A DNA stretch of 64,000 nt from Sporomusa malonica (GTDB taxonomy: Bacteria > Bacillota > Negativicutes > Sporomusales > Sporomusaceae), in the NCBI RefSeq assembly GCF_900176355.1, contig NZ_FWXI01000008.1:62001-126000 (forward strand), read 5' to 3'. Positions 16,201-25,940 of the stretch are shown one piece after another. The position numbers were made by a program, and so were the translations under genes. Under the pieces are notes generated by a model. It was not told the origin of the DNA and ran no database searches. It saw only the letters and a list, made by a program, of their open reading frames with translations. How positions within the stretch are numbered: position 1 is the first letter of the stretch; the number at the start of each line of letters is the position of its first letter.

Positions 16201-16228
16201 CTATAACATGTGGCCGCTATTTGTTCAA
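16200..16228 (-). promoter_or_regulatory. Promoter for the pheA T-box leader
   Basis: TTGAAC, exactly 17 bases, TATAGT on the minus strand. The -35 box lies in the last codons of trpG, so pheA has its own promoter even though it follows the trp operon on the same strand. Confidence 0.7.
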
Positions 16229-16816
16229 GTTTATTTTTCCCTGAAATACATTTGTCTTGTTAGCGAAGTTTTCTAGAACTTTTATCCCTTTCGGCGTCAG
16301 GATTGACTCTGGATGAAACTGCACTCCTTCTACATCAAACTCCCGATGCCTGAGCCCCATAATCAAGCCATCCTGTGAAGTGGCTGTAACCTCCAGGCAA
16401 TCAGGCAGCCCGTCTTTGTCAACGATTAGCGAATGATATCTGCCAGCAGTAAATGGCTTGGGTAAATCCCGGTAGATACCCTGCCCCCGATGAATAATAT
16501 ATTCCTCCTTGCCATGTACTGGCTGCGGTGCACGGATGACCCGCCCACCAAATACCTCGCCAATGGCTTGATGGCCGAGACAAATCCCCAGTATCGGGAC
16601 TTTCCCTGCAAACTGCGCGATAACTGCTTTGCTTATTCCAGCGTTGGCAGGCGTCCCCGGGCCAGGTGAAATAATGATCCCGTTATAACCAGAAGATTTT
16701 ATTTCATCAGTAGTTATCCTATCGTTACGGACAACTGATACCTGATAGCCTAAACTGGCTACATACTGGTAGATGTTATAGGTGAAAGAATCATAATTAT
16801 CAACAAGTAAGATCAT
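16217..16816 (-). CDS. trpG: Anthranilate synthase glutaminase component
   Basis: 199 residues from ATG 16816, one base after the trpE stop, with the GGAGGTGG site inside trpE. A class I glutamine amidotransferase: the GICLGHQAIGE nucleophile elbow with catalytic Cys, and the HPESILTP His-Glu. It supplies ammonia from glutamine to TrpE. It might also serve p-aminobenzoate synthesis, as in Bacillus, because no pabA is visible here; this is inference. Confidence 0.95.
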   Translation of the reverse strand: MILLVDNYDSFTYNIYQYVASLGYQVSVVRNDRITTDEIKSSGYNGIIISPGPGTPANAGISKAVIAQFAGKVPILGICLGHQAIGEVFGGRVIRAPQPVHGKEEYIIHRGQGIYRDLPKPFTAGRYHSLIVDKDGLPDCLEVTATSQDGLIMGLRHREFDVEGVQFHPESILTPKGIKVLENFANKTNVFQGKINLNK

Positions 16817-16817
16817 G

Positions 16818-18317
16818 TCATTCCACCTCCTCAACAAGCTGCATTAAAACACGCGCTTTATGCATAATCTCCTGGTATTCCATTTCGGGCACAGAATCAG
16901 CCACAATCCCTGCCCCAGTTCGTACCGTGACTTGCTGTTTGTCAATAATTAATGTTCTGATCGTGATACAGGTATCCATATTTCCGCGGAAATCAAAGTA
17001 CCCGACAGCGCCAGCGTAAGCACCACGGCTGTCGCCTTCCAACTCATAAATAATCTCCATGGCCCGCACCTTGGGTGCGCCGCTCACCGTACCAGCGGGA
17101 AAGCATGCGGTAAGCACATCAACAGCAGAAAACTTGGGGTCAATCTGGCCGGATACCTCTGACACAATATGCATGACATGTGAGTATTTTTCTACTTCCA
17201 TCAGCCTGTCAAGAGTTACAGTTCCCGGCACACTGATCCGTCCAAGGTCATTACGACCTAAGTCAACCAGCATGGCATGCTCGGCTCGCTCTTTGGCATC
17301 TGCCATCAGTTCCTCGGCCAATTGGTCGTCCTCAGCCTGACTGCTGCCTCTGCGTCGTGTCCCAGCAATCGGGCAGGTCAGCACTTTGCCGTCTTCAAGT
17401 TTTACCAGACGTTCAGGTGACGCACCGACAAGCTGCTTATCACCAAAATTAATATAGAACATGTACGGCGAAGGATTGGCCTGCCTTAACCGCCGGTATA
17501 ACGCAAAGGGATGCCTGGATAGCTTATAGCGAAAAGGCCGTGATAACACTACCTGAAATATGTCTCCAGCAGCAATATACTCTTTAGCCTGCTCTACCTT
17601 ATCGATATACTGCTGCTTAAGCTGTACTTCATCTTGCTCACTGCTTAATTCAAAACAATCACTTAAACCATCCTGATTACTTTGCTCTGGCTGGGCATCA
17701 GGCAGCATGACAGGTTGCTTTAGCTTATCGATTAATCTTTCCAAGTCCTGCAGAGAGTGCTCATATTCTTCTGCTGCCTTGGCCCCAGGAACAATATGCA
17801 CCAAATGGATCAGCCTGGTCGAGTGGGTCAGATGATCCATCACAATAATATATTTACATACCATTAAGTCAATAAGCGACAAATCATCCGGGATATTTAG
17901 ACCACATACCCGTTCCCAGGAAGCGACCGATTCATAAGCGGCATAGCCTACTGCTCCGCCAGCAAATGGCGGTAATTCTGGCAGGTCTGGCATAGAGAAT
18001 CTCTTCATAAATTCCTTAAGCAGCAGGTGCGGTTTACCAGCCTCCTGTGATGTGCAGCCGTCAACCACAAGGTCAGCGTGTTTATTATAGGCAGTAAATA
18101 CGGCTAACGGCCTAGTACCAATAAATGAATAACGACCAAATGTCTTACCTGTTTGAGCACTCTCAAGAATAAACCCAGGGTCGTCGCCGACTAGTTTGTA
18201 ATACATAGATACAGGGGTTTCCATATCTGTTGACAACTCAACACAAACAGGCAGTATCGTATAGTTTTTTGCTAACTGACAGAATTCTTCTTTATCCGGA
18301 TATGCTTTCACCTGCAC
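16818..18317 (-). CDS. trpE: Anthranilate synthase component I
   Basis: 499 residues, starting at GTG 18317 and overlapping the trpA stop by 10 bases. It makes anthranilate from chorismate. The N-terminal tryptophan-binding region is seen (PVSMYYKL, FILESAQTGKTFGRYSFIG), which supports TrpE rather than PabB. The C-terminal chorismate-binding domain shows PSPYMFYINFG, GASPERLV, PIAGTRRRG, DLGRNDLGRI and FPAGTVSGAPKVRAMEII. Its position behind trpA, rather than at the head of the operon, is unusual. Confidence 0.95.
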   Translation of the reverse strand: MQVKAYPDKEEFCQLAKNYTILPVCVELSTDMETPVSMYYKLVGDDPGFILESAQTGKTFGRYSFIGTRPLAVFTAYNKHADLVVDGCTSQEAGKPHLLLKEFMKRFSMPDLPELPPFAGGAVGYAAYESVASWERVCGLNIPDDLSLIDLMVCKYIIVMDHLTHSTRLIHLVHIVPGAKAAEEYEHSLQDLERLIDKLKQPVMLPDAQPEQSNQDGLSDCFELSSEQDEVQLKQQYIDKVEQAKEYIAAGDIFQVVLSRPFRYKLSRHPFALYRRLRQANPSPYMFYINFGDKQLVGASPERLVKLEDGKVLTCPIAGTRRRGSSQAEDDQLAEELMADAKERAEHAMLVDLGRNDLGRISVPGTVTLDRLMEVEKYSHVMHIVSEVSGQIDPKFSAVDVLTACFPAGTVSGAPKVRAMEIIYELEGDSRGAYAGAVGYFDFRGNMDTCITIRTLIIDKQQVTVRTGAGIVADSVPEMEYQEIMHKARVLMQLVEEVE

Positions 18318-19105
18318 TCACACCCCTTATCGAGTGCCAGCCTAATTGTACTCGTGAACTCCCGTACTGCCTCAACACCGTCATTCATCAATCGTTCCAT
18401 GACCGCGCTGCCTACAATGACAGCATCGGCATGTTGGGCTGCCTGACAAGCAGCTGCCGGGCTACCAATGCCGAAACCTATAGCCAGTGGCAATTGAGTC
18501 TCCTGGCGTACGGTAGTCATTAACGGCGCAAGTTGATCATAGTCAATCTGACGCACGCCGGTAACGCCTGTGCTTGATATACAGTACAAAAAACCTGAGG
18601 CTTGGCTGCAAATTGTTGTTAAACGGTCAGGTGTTGTTGTCGGGGCAATAAACCTGATTAAGTCAATACCTGCCTGCCGGCAAGCTGGTTCAATGATTGC
18701 CGCTTCTTCCATTGGCAGGTCAGGAATGATCAAACCGCTGATTCCAGCCTTGGCAAAGCTATCGGCAAATTTTTTAAGCCCATACTGAAGGACAATATTG
18801 TAATAGGTCATAATCGCTAGTGGAATTGTCGTTTCTTGTTTAAGCATCGTTACAAGTTCAAGCGCTTTACCGACTGTTGCACCAGCCGCTAATGCCTGAG
18901 TTGCTGCCTGCTGAATAATTGGCCCGTCAGCCATTGGATCTGAAAACGGCAGACCAAGTTCAACCAAGTCAGCCCCAGCTGCTTCTACCGCTTTGACTGC
19001 CTGCAAAGTAGTATTATAGTCTGGATAGCCTGCGGTTAGGTACATAATCAGCCCTTTGCGTCCCTCTGCCTTAAGGCTGAGCAGTTTTTTCTCTATACTT
19101 ATCAC
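18308..19105 (-). CDS. trpA: Tryptophan synthase alpha subunit
   Basis: 265 residues from the GTG at 19105, whose bases overlap the trpB stop as GTGA, implying translational coupling; a longer frame lacks a site. A TIM barrel that cleaves indole-3-glycerol phosphate. The catalytic Glu is in [15 protein letters not shown] and the Asp in [21 protein letters not shown] and the late phosphate-binding glycine are present. Confidence 0.95.
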   Translation of the reverse strand: MISIEKKLLSLKAEGRKGLIMYLTAGYPDYNTTLQAVKAVEAAGADLVELGLPFSDPMADGPIIQQAATQALAAGATVGKALELVTMLKQETTIPLAIMTYYNIVLQYGLKKFADSFAKAGISGLIIPDLPMEEAAIIEPACRQAGIDLIRFIAPTTTPDRLTTICSQASGFLYCISSTGVTGVRQIDYDQLAPLMTTVRQETQLPLAIGFGIGSPAAACQAAQHADAVIVGSAVMERLMNDGVEAVREFTSTIRLALDKGCECR

Positions 19106-20283
19106 GCTAATCCCCCCACTACCTGTGCCACCATCTGCACATCTTTGTCGCCCCGCCCTGATAGGCAAACAACAACAGCATCATTGGCCGCTGTCTGCGG
19201 CATCAAATGTTCCAAATAGGCCAGCGCATGTGAACTCTCCAGCGCCGGAATAATTCCTTCTAAGCGTGCCAAACGCTCAAATGCGTCCAGCGCCTCTTTA
19301 TCACTGACAGCCGTATACTCGACCCGCCCTGTGTCTTTGAAGTAGGAATGTTCTGGCCCGACACCAGGATAATCAAGACCTGCTGATATAGAATAGGCAG
19401 GAATAACCTGGCCTTCACTATCCTGCCGCAGATAACTTAACGATCCATGAAGCACTCCAGGATTTCCGTGCGTGAGTGATGCCGCATGTTCACCGGTAGC
19501 TAAACCTTTCCCGGCTGCTTCCACCCCGATTTTTATTACTTCGGGATTATCACGGAACTGATAAAAAATCCCCATAGCGTTACTGCCACCGCCGACACAG
19601 GCTACTACATATTTTAGCGTTTCGCCAATCTCAGTTATTTGTGCTGCAACTTCCTGCCCAATGATGGCCTGGAAATCTCTGACTAGCATTGGATACGGAT
19701 GCGGCCCTACCACAGACCCGATAATGTAGTGAGTATCCTGGATATTAGTAACCCAATATCGAATAGCTTCACTAGTAGCATCTTTCAACGTTCCGCTGCC
19801 ACTGGTAACTGCCACAACCTCGGTTCCGAGCAGCCTCATACGAAACACATTAAGCGCCTGGCGTTCCATGTCCTCAGCACCCATAAACACAACACACTGC
19901 ATTCCGAATAGTGCAGCCACAGTAGCGCAGGCTACACCATGCTGACCAGCTCCTGTCTCGGCAACAATACGCTTTTTCGCCATCCGCCGCGCCAAGAGCG
20001 CTTGGCCGATAGCATTATTAATCTTATGTGCTCCGGTGTGAAGCAGGTCCTCGCGTTTCAAGTAGATCTTTCCGCGCCCATAGTGCTGCGTTAAATTCGC
20101 AGCATAATAGAGTTTTGTTGGCCTGCCAGCATATTCCTTAAAATAGAAGGCCACCTCAGACTGAAACTCAGCATCTTCCTTGAGCCTGCGATAATTGGCC
20201 TCAAGCTCAATAAGAGCCGGCATAACTGTTTCCGGTACAAACCGGCCTCCATACTGTCCAAATCTCCCGTTAATATCAGGCAT
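19102..20283 (-). CDS. trpB: Tryptophan synthase beta subunit
   Basis: 393 residues starting at ATG 20283 ([15 protein letters not shown]), with GGGAGAGG upstream inside trpC. The PLP lysine lies in [10 protein letters not shown], the phosphate loop is GGGSNAMG, and the catalytic Glu is in ETGAGQHG. It condenses indole with serine. It is the classic TrpB1 type, which pairs with TrpA. It overlaps both neighbours by a few bases. Confidence 0.97.
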   Translation of the reverse strand: MPDINGRFGQYGGRFVPETVMPALIELEANYRRLKEDAEFQSEVAFYFKEYAGRPTKLYYAANLTQHYGRGKIYLKREDLLHTGAHKINNAIGQALLARRMAKKRIVAETGAGQHGVACATVAALFGMQCVVFMGAEDMERQALNVFRMRLLGTEVVAVTSGSGTLKDATSEAIRYWVTNIQDTHYIIGSVVGPHPYPMLVRDFQAIIGQEVAAQITEIGETLKYVVACVGGGSNAMGIFYQFRDNPEVIKIGVEAAGKGLATGEHAASLTHGNPGVLHGSLSYLRQDSEGQVIPAYSISAGLDYPGVGPEHSYFKDTGRVEYTAVSDKEALDAFERLARLEGIIPALESSHALAYLEHLMPQTAANDAVVVCLSGRGDKDVQMVAQVVGGLA

Positions 20284-21070
20284 TTTGACCTCTCCCTTCT
20301 GGTTTTGAACCACGTAGCGCCAACTCACATGTCTTAGCGGCTATATCCCTGGCTGTCACCAGCCCTTCCCCAACTAAAATGCCCTTTACCCCGGCGTTTT
20401 TTAGCTTTAATGCATCCTCGCCGTTCTTAATGCCGCTCTCACTGATAATCAAACGGCCTGGTTCACAATGCGACAACAAAGTAAATGTCTGCTCAATACT
20501 AGTCGTAAATGTCTGTAGGTCCCGGTTATTAATCCCCAGTAATTTTACGCCTCTTTGCTCAACTCTAATAAGTTCCGGCAGGGTATGCACTTCAACTAAA
20601 CAGTCCATCCCCAATTCCTCAGCAAGATGGAAAAAGCGATCCAGTTCAGCGTTTGACAAAATCGCAGCAATGAGCAGGATGGCGTCGGCCCCGGCAGCTC
20701 TGGCCGCATACAACTGATATTCATCAACGATAAACTCTTTACATAACACTGGCAAGTTGACAACGGCTTTTACTCGTGTGATATCGTCAATATTGCCGCA
20801 AAAGGCAGCATTGGTATGTACAGATAAGGCAGTCGCACCGTTATCAGCAAAAATCGTGGCAAGTTCAGGCACTGTATAGTCTGAACACAACGTCCCTTTG
20901 GCCGGAGATGCCAGCTTGCACTCAGCGACTAACGTCCACTCACGTTCGGCGATAGCCGCACTAAAGGCAAAACTGCCTGCTGCGATCTTACGGTCTATCA
21001 ATTGAATTGATTTCGCCTCTTTCATTAAAGCTACTGCCTCTTTGGTTTGGGCCACAATTCTATTTAACAT
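20276..21070 (-). CDS. trpC: Indole-3-glycerol-phosphate synthase
   Basis: 264 residues. Catalytic motifs: [10 protein letters not shown] (Lys), [38 protein letters not shown] and [11 protein letters not shown]. It closes the indole ring from carboxyphenylamino-deoxyribulose phosphate. Monofunctional, not fused to TrpF. The ATG overlaps the trpF stop by seven bases. Confidence 0.96.
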   Translation of the reverse strand: MLNRIVAQTKEAVALMKEAKSIQLIDRKIAAGSFAFSAAIAEREWTLVAECKLASPAKGTLCSDYTVPELATIFADNGATALSVHTNAAFCGNIDDITRVKAVVNLPVLCKEFIVDEYQLYAARAAGADAILLIAAILSNAELDRFFHLAEELGMDCLVEVHTLPELIRVEQRGVKLLGINNRDLQTFTTSIEQTFTLLSHCEPGRLIISESGIKNGEDALKLKNAGVKGILVGEGLVTARDIAAKTCELALRGSKPEGRGQNA

Positions 21071-21684
21071 TCGGCTCTTCCACCCCCTCGGACAGCGGCA
21101 ATAAACCGCTCTATTTTTGCCAAATCTTTCACTTTGTTGGTTTCCACGCCGCCAGATACATCAACACCGTCCGGGGTAAGTATCTGTATGGCCTCACCTA
21201 CATTGTCAGGGGTGAGACCGCCAGCCACCATAAATGGTCTGGGAGTTTGACAAACTAACGCTTGTGCTTCTTGCCAATCAAAGGCTTTCCCTGTTCCCCC
21301 CTGTTGTCCGGCACTAAAGGTGTCAAACAGTGTCCAGGAAGCCTGATAGCCCTTAAAGATCTCTGAGCTAAACCCAGGTCTGATACTAAAGGCTTTAATG
21401 ACTGGGTAACCAACCAGACTGCAGTATTCTGGCGATTCATCACCATGTAACTGAACATAGTCTAACTGGCATTCACGCGCGATTGACTGCACCTCAGTAA
21501 GCGGTGCATTGACAAATACGCCTACCTTGCAAATACCAGGAGTCTGGCAGGCAATCTTCCGTGCTTCTTCCACAGTAACGCGCCGTCGGCTCTCGGCAAA
21601 CACCAAACCGATTAAGTCTGCGCCAAATTCGCGCGCTGCCAACGCTGCCTCAAGGGTACTGATACCGCAAATCTTTATGATAAT
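21064..21684 (-). CDS. trpF: Phosphoribosylanthranilate isomerase, probable AUU start
   Basis: The family N terminus (K-I-C-G-I, with the catalytic Cys) is fully encoded upstream of the first ordinary start codon (TTG at 21642), which would delete it. In the correct frame the only candidates are ATT (21684), ATC (21681) and ATA (21678). ATT lies seven bases after GGAGG and gives M-I-I-K-I-C-G-I, matching the family, so I annotate 206 residues from ATT. Other motifs are GLVFAESRRRV, YVQLHGDES, LFDTFS.GGTGKAFDW and PFMVAGGLTPDNV. The 3' end overlaps trpC. Confidence 0.9.
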   Translation of the reverse strand: MIIKICGISTLEAALAAREFGADLIGLVFAESRRRVTVEEARKIACQTPGICKVGVFVNAPLTEVQSIARECQLDYVQLHGDESPEYCSLVGYPVIKAFSIRPGFSSEIFKGYQASWTLFDTFSAGQQGGTGKAFDWQEAQALVCQTPRPFMVAGGLTPDNVGEAIQILTPDGVDVSGGVETNKVKDLAKIERFIAAVRGGGRAEC

Positions 21685-22715
21685 GGCAATTCCTCCTTGT
21701 CCTGATAGCCTTGAGTAAACTCCTTCAATGCTTTTAGCTTGGCAAATGCTGCGCCACTATCAATGCTTGTGGCAGCTAACTGCAAACCCTCATGAATATC
21801 AGCAGCCGCATCGGCCACGACCAGCGCTGCTGCCGCGTTAAGCAGTACTATGTCACGTTTGAAGCCTTGTTCACCAGCAAGAAGTCGCTCAATGATCCGG
21901 GCATTATCTTCAACCGTGCCGCCCAGATAATCAGCCAGTGTGCAGCTGCCAAACCCATATGTCTCAGGGTTAATCACATAAGAGCGGATTTCGCCGCTGC
22001 GAACTTCGGCAACCTGTGTTGGCGAAGCTGTTGAGATTTCATCAAGGCCATCCAGGCTGTGAACAACCATTGCGCTTGTTACACCTAAGCCGACGAGCGC
22101 CTGAGCAACTTTGGTAGTTAAGTCAGGTGCATATACCCCAATCAGCTGACAGCTCGCACCTGCCGGATTGGTCAGCGGACCAAGCAGGTTAAATACCGTA
22201 CGGAAGCCTAATTCCTTTCGGGGATTGACTGCATACTTCATTGCCTGATGAAACCGGGGAGCAAAAATGAATCCCACCCCAATGGTATTAATGGCCTCAG
22301 AGACAGCTTCAGGCGACAGCTCAAGCTTTACCCCTAATGCACTTAATACATCTGCACTGCCGCAGGAACTGGACACCCCCCTGTTGCCATGTTTGGCTAC
22401 ACTGAGACCGGCTCCGGCCAGGACAAAAGCAACCGCTGTTGAAATATTGAAAGTCCCCCGCTGATCGCCACCAGTGCCGCATGTATCAATTAACTTTTTT
22501 GAGCGGCACTCTAGCTTTAGCGCCTGACTGCGCATGGTCTCAGCAAAGCCAGTGACTTCCTCACTTGTTTCCCCCTTCATCCGCAGGGCTGTAAGAAATG
22601 CACCAATTTGCGTTTCATTGGCCTGCCCTGACATAATCACCTGCATGGCTGCCCTGGCCTCTTCACGAGAAAGGTTTTGACCTGCTACTGCCTGAGAAAG
22701 ATAATCTTTTAACAT
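21675..22715 (-). CDS. trpD: Anthranilate phosphoribosyltransferase
   Basis: 346 residues from ATG 22715, which has a GGAGGCGGG site; a longer frame runs back into the leader terminator. It transfers phosphoribose from PRPP to anthranilate. Motifs: DTCGTGGDQRGTFNIST, KHGNRGVSSSCGSADVL, and FGSCTLADYLGG late. It is the first gene of the operon and directly follows the T-box. The 3' end overlaps the putative trpF start. Confidence 0.95.
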   Translation of the reverse strand: MLKDYLSQAVAGQNLSREEARAAMQVIMSGQANETQIGAFLTALRMKGETSEEVTGFAETMRSQALKLECRSKKLIDTCGTGGDQRGTFNISTAVAFVLAGAGLSVAKHGNRGVSSSCGSADVLSALGVKLELSPEAVSEAINTIGVGFIFAPRFHQAMKYAVNPRKELGFRTVFNLLGPLTNPAGASCQLIGVYAPDLTTKVAQALVGLGVTSAMVVHSLDGLDEISTASPTQVAEVRSGEIRSYVINPETYGFGSCTLADYLGGTVEDNARIIERLLAGEQGFKRDIVLLNAAAALVVADAAADIHEGLQLAATSIDSGAAFAKLKALKEFTQGYQDKEELPLS

Positions 22716-22729
22716 GACGCCCGCCTCCT

Positions 22730-23050
22730 TGACAAAAAAAATACAGACCACTTCGCCTCAGGGGCGAAATGGTCCGCGGTACCACCCTAAATTCGGAAAG
22801 CTTAGGCTAAAATAAAAACGACCATTTCACCCCAGGGGCGAAATGGTCGCGATACCACCCTTTTTGAAAAGCCTAATACTTTCCCTTGTTCAGGTACGGG
22901 ATACAAATCATCCGATACCCTAGCCTGTTAACGGCGGCGTCCGACCCAGCCTACTAGCAAATGCGTTTGGTGGGCAGCTCACAGGTCCATTCGATATGCT
23001 CTCTAGGCCGGTCATCACACCTCCGGAAATCCGGTCACCGACTCGCTGAA
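22730..23050 (-). promoter_or_regulatory. T-box leader of the trp operon with duplicated terminator/antiterminator, specifier UGG (Trp)
   Basis: One stem I region (with AGAGAGCATATCGAATGGACC; TGG at 22989-22987 before ACC) is followed by two complete T-box modules. Module 1: GGGTGGTATCGCGACC (22860-22845) and a terminator ending in TTTTTATTTT (to 22809). Module 2: AGGGTGGTACCGCGG (22788-22773) and a second terminator ending in eight T (to 22733). The two terminators share GACCATTTCGCCCC and look like a fairly recent duplication. I see no second specifier stem. Uncharged tRNA-Trp would have to be read at both modules to let transcription enter trpD. Confidence 0.9.
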
Positions 23051-23114
23051 CTATAGTGTACATATGTACTCGTCCTGTTCACAGCTGTTTTACACTGTTT
23101 AGTTTAAAGTCATT

Positions 23115-24074
23115 TTATCTCATGGTTTTTGTATTGTCAAGCATATTTTTTCCTGGAACTGTTCCAGCTATACCTGAAGTAAGACCTGTTGCATCAAATA
23201 ACCAAGGGGCTCCTAATGTAAGCCATATTCCGGCAAGCCAATAGCGGATATAGCGAAAGTACAGAAAATAATCATTATTTTCATGTGGAAATACCATCTT
23301 TAAACCAGCCCATATAATTATTAATCCTGTTAATCCCACGAATACCCGTCCCGCCAATTTAGGCCACTCTCCCTGCGGGACCAAACCGGCAGTAATAAAA
23401 TACTGCTGCGCTAAGATAAGCCCGATCCCCGCACCTGACAGGGCCGCAACTACCGAAGCGCTCTCCTTGCAGGGGTGCAGCCAAAATAAAAATATCGGCC
23501 CAAGGATTGCAAGCACGCCCTGGTGCCTTGGTCTTAGCCACCCAACCCAGGCAGCAAGCAGCGGCTCAATCAAACCAAAGCCCAAAAGCAAGATAGCCCC
23601 TAACCCCCAGCCTGCCAGCACATCAGTAGGAAAGTGCACACCCAAATAAACGCGGGAAAAGCCAATTAATAGCGCCAGTCCTCCACCAATCAGCCATAGA
23701 TACCGCTTTTGAGCCAGCCATGCTAAAGCAAGCCAAAACACCAACCCTGTTTGGGCATGGTTGCTAGGCAGGCTATAGCCGTCAGCAGGAAAAAGCTGAA
23801 CTTCAGGACGGAATATAAAAGGGCGCGGCTCAGCAAAAAAATCTTTCGCAGATATATTTACATAATGTGATAACAACACAACAAAAGACAGGCGTACGCC
23901 AATCCTAAAATCCATGCACCAAAGAATGAGTGGCAGCACTAGCAGGTAAAACTCCTCATGCCCCAGCAGGGTGATTCCCCGGAAAATGGTATCAGCGGCA
24001 GGACTGCGCAATTGCTGCACAGCGGTAATTATGTCCAACCCAGCAATCAAAATATCATTCATTTCATTCATCAT
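23115..24074 (-). CDS. PAP2-family membrane phosphatase
   Basis: A 319-residue protein with about eight hydrophobic segments. The three phosphatase motifs are present: K-x6-RP (KDFFAEPRP), PSNHAQ in place of PSGH, and SRVYLGVHFPTDVLAGW. It probably dephosphorylates a lipid phosphate such as undecaprenyl diphosphate or phosphatidate at the outer face of the membrane. The Asn in motif 2 is a recognised variant. Its start overlaps the HAD gene stop as ATGA, so the two are translationally coupled. Confidence 0.88.
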   Translation of the reverse strand: MMNEMNDILIAGLDIITAVQQLRSPAADTIFRGITLLGHEEFYLLVLPLILWCMDFRIGVRLSFVVLLSHYVNISAKDFFAEPRPFIFRPEVQLFPADGYSLPSNHAQTGLVFWLALAWLAQKRYLWLIGGGLALLIGFSRVYLGVHFPTDVLAGWGLGAILLLGFGLIEPLLAAWVGWLRPRHQGVLAILGPIFLFWLHPCKESASVVAALSGAGIGLILAQQYFITAGLVPQGEWPKLAGRVFVGLTGLIIIWAGLKMVFPHENNDYFLYFRYIRYWLAGIWLTLGAPWLFDATGLTSGIAGTVPGKNMLDNTKTMR

Positions 24075-24799
24075 CCACGTTGATTTTCGGAGCTGATTAT
24101 TCCGGCAATTGTTTCTGCCAGCTCAGTCAACGTTCCCTGATAATCAGTCTTAACTGCTATATCTTTCGAATTGAGTAAACAGTCGGTTACCAAATATGTT
24201 TTCATGCCGATTTTTGCTGCTGCCAGATCCTCTCCCACATCATTGCCTACCATCAAACATTCTTCTGGTCGACAGCCGATACGTTCGGCTATTTCCAGAT
24301 AATATTCTGGATGAGGTTTGCAGAAACGACATTCCTCATAGCTGGTGACAAATTTAAAATCTACATCTCCGACCCCAGCCCAGTCAATCCGCTGCCGAAT
24401 CGCACTTATGGGAAAAATCGGGTTTGTCGCTATAACCACATCAAGTCCTAACTCAACTACAGCCAAAACGGCCTGGCGGGCAGCCGCACTATACTTGGTG
24501 GTAGGTTTGACCAAAATAAAGTCTCTCTCATAAAAATCATCAATTACTGGCATCAATATGTCTGCTGCTACTCCGATGTTCGGTAAAAAATCTTCAAAAA
24601 ACACTTGCTGGTTGGTCTTAGCCTTATCTCTGCTTTTAATCATGACCGCAGTTGAGGCCAATAACTGACTAACAAACTTTTTAGAATCCACAACCTGAGC
24701 GACCCGCGCTCCCAGGTGTTTCAAATACTCACGCAGAAACTCATCCTGATTAATAGGCAGCAAGGTTCCGTCAAGGTCAAATAATACACTTTTTATCAT
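24071..24799 (-). CDS. HAD-superfamily hydrolase
   Basis: 242 residues. Motif I is VLFDLDGTLLP (nucleophile Asp8), motif II VIATNP, motif III Lys in CKPHPEYY and motif IV MVGNDVGEDLAAAK. The helical cap sits between motifs I and II. A phosphatase of unknown substrate, probably phosphoglycolate- or nucleotide-like. Coupled to the PAP2 gene by a four-base overlap. Confidence 0.88.
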   Translation of the reverse strand: MIKSVLFDLDGTLLPINQDEFLREYLKHLGARVAQVVDSKKFVSQLLASTAVMIKSRDKAKTNQQVFFEDFLPNIGVAADILMPVIDDFYERDFILVKPTTKYSAAARQAVLAVVELGLDVVIATNPIFPISAIRQRIDWAGVGDVDFKFVTSYEECRFCKPHPEYYLEIAERIGCRPEECLMVGNDVGEDLAAAKIGMKTYLVTDCLLNSKDIAVKTDYQGTLTELAETIAGIISSENQRG

Positions 24800-24962
24800 T
24801 AGGGAAAAACTCCTTCAGAATAGTCTCATCCAATTCAGTTTACTCGAAAAATACACATAAGCCAAGTCAAAGCAATAGCTGCAGTTCCCAAAAACTTTTA
24901 TTTCTGTTTACTTAGGAAGGAGTCTAAGACTTTTTATGGTATATTGGTATTGAGGTGTTAAC

Positions 24963-25865
24963 ATGCGCGTACATTTAATATTAGCTCTAGTTGCCTTACT
25001 CTGGGGGTTAAACCCGCCTGTAATGAAAATCGGACTTTTACACATGCCACCCATGCCCTACAATGCAGTACGCTTGTTTGCTGCATTCGCTGTTAGCTGG
25101 CTTGTCTTACGACGTATGTGTACCTGGATACCGCTCCGGCATCAGGATCGGAAGGCACTTATTATATCCAGCCTGGGGTTCTTTTTTTTCCAAATCTTCT
25201 TCACATTTGGCCTACAGCTGACCACAGCAGGTAATTCATCCCTGATTTTGGGCTGTCTCCCAGTCAGCATCGCCCTCATCAACCATTTCCACCGGCTGGA
25301 AGGCATTAAACCAGGAGTTATTCAAGGTATAGTAATCTCCCTTGCTGGCGTAGCACTTATGGTCGCCGGCACAGGCAAAGAAATCAGCCTTTCAGGGGAT
25401 CACATTTCAGGAGCTATATTGCTCTTAGCCGCCCAAATGAGTTATGGCTATTACACGGTTTTTTCCCGGCCGCTTTCTACTACTTACTCGGCCTATCAAA
25501 TTACGACCTATATTCTAATGATTTCCTCCGGTCTGTTTGCCCTTGTTTCCCTACCCTCAATGCTGGCCGTTGACTGGCAAACTATCGCTTGGCCTGGCTG
25601 GGCCAGTGTCATCTACTCTGGCGTATTTCCGCTGTGTTTGGCCAACTGCCTCTGGATATGGGGAACAGCCAAAGCAGGCAGCACTACAGCCTCGTTGTAC
25701 AACAACTTAGCCCCTGTCTTTGCCGTTGGCGCCGGTTACCTCTTCCTCGGTGAGACGTTTGGCTGGTTGCAGTTTATTGGCGCGGTCATAATTTTGGCTG
25801 GTCTGTATGTTGCTAAAAGTAAGAGCGCGAAGACGGCGCTGGAAAAAGGGAATGTATCCTCATAG
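24963..25865 (+). CDS. EamA/DMT-family transporter
   Basis: 300 residues with ten hydrophobic helices in two EamA halves; the first begins ALLWGLNPPVMKIGL and the second ends LFLGETFGWLQFIGAVIILAGLYV. Members export amino acids or other metabolites. The start ATG has a GAGGTG site 6 bases upstream. A single gene with its own terminator. Confidence 0.9.
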   Translation: MRVHLILALVALLWGLNPPVMKIGLLHMPPMPYNAVRLFAAFAVSWLVLRRMCTWIPLRHQDRKALIISSLGFFFFQIFFTFGLQLTTAGNSSLILGCLPVSIALINHFHRLEGIKPGVIQGIVISLAGVALMVAGTGKEISLSGDHISGAILLLAAQMSYGYYTVFSRPLSTTYSAYQITTYILMISSGLFALVSLPSMLAVDWQTIAWPGWASVIYSGVFPLCLANCLWIWGTAKAGSTTASLYNNLAPVFAVGAGYLFLGETFGWLQFIGAVIILAGLYVAKSKSAKTALEKGNVSS

Positions 25866-25890
25866 ACACCTCAAAATCAGATACTCATGC

Positions 25891-25938
25891 AAAAGAAGTC
25901 CCGCATTCCGTAATTGGAGCGCGAGACTTCTTTTTTTC
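25891..25938 (+). terminator. Terminator of the DMT transporter gene
   Basis: An imperfect stem, AAGAAGTCCCGC against GCGCGAGACTTCTT, followed by a run of T. It is immediately followed by repeat copy B. Confidence 0.7.
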
Positions 25939-25940
25939 TC

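Noticed and set aside
16818-18317. pabB instead of trpE
   Set aside because: The N-terminal tryptophan-binding motifs and location within a complete trp set favour TrpE.
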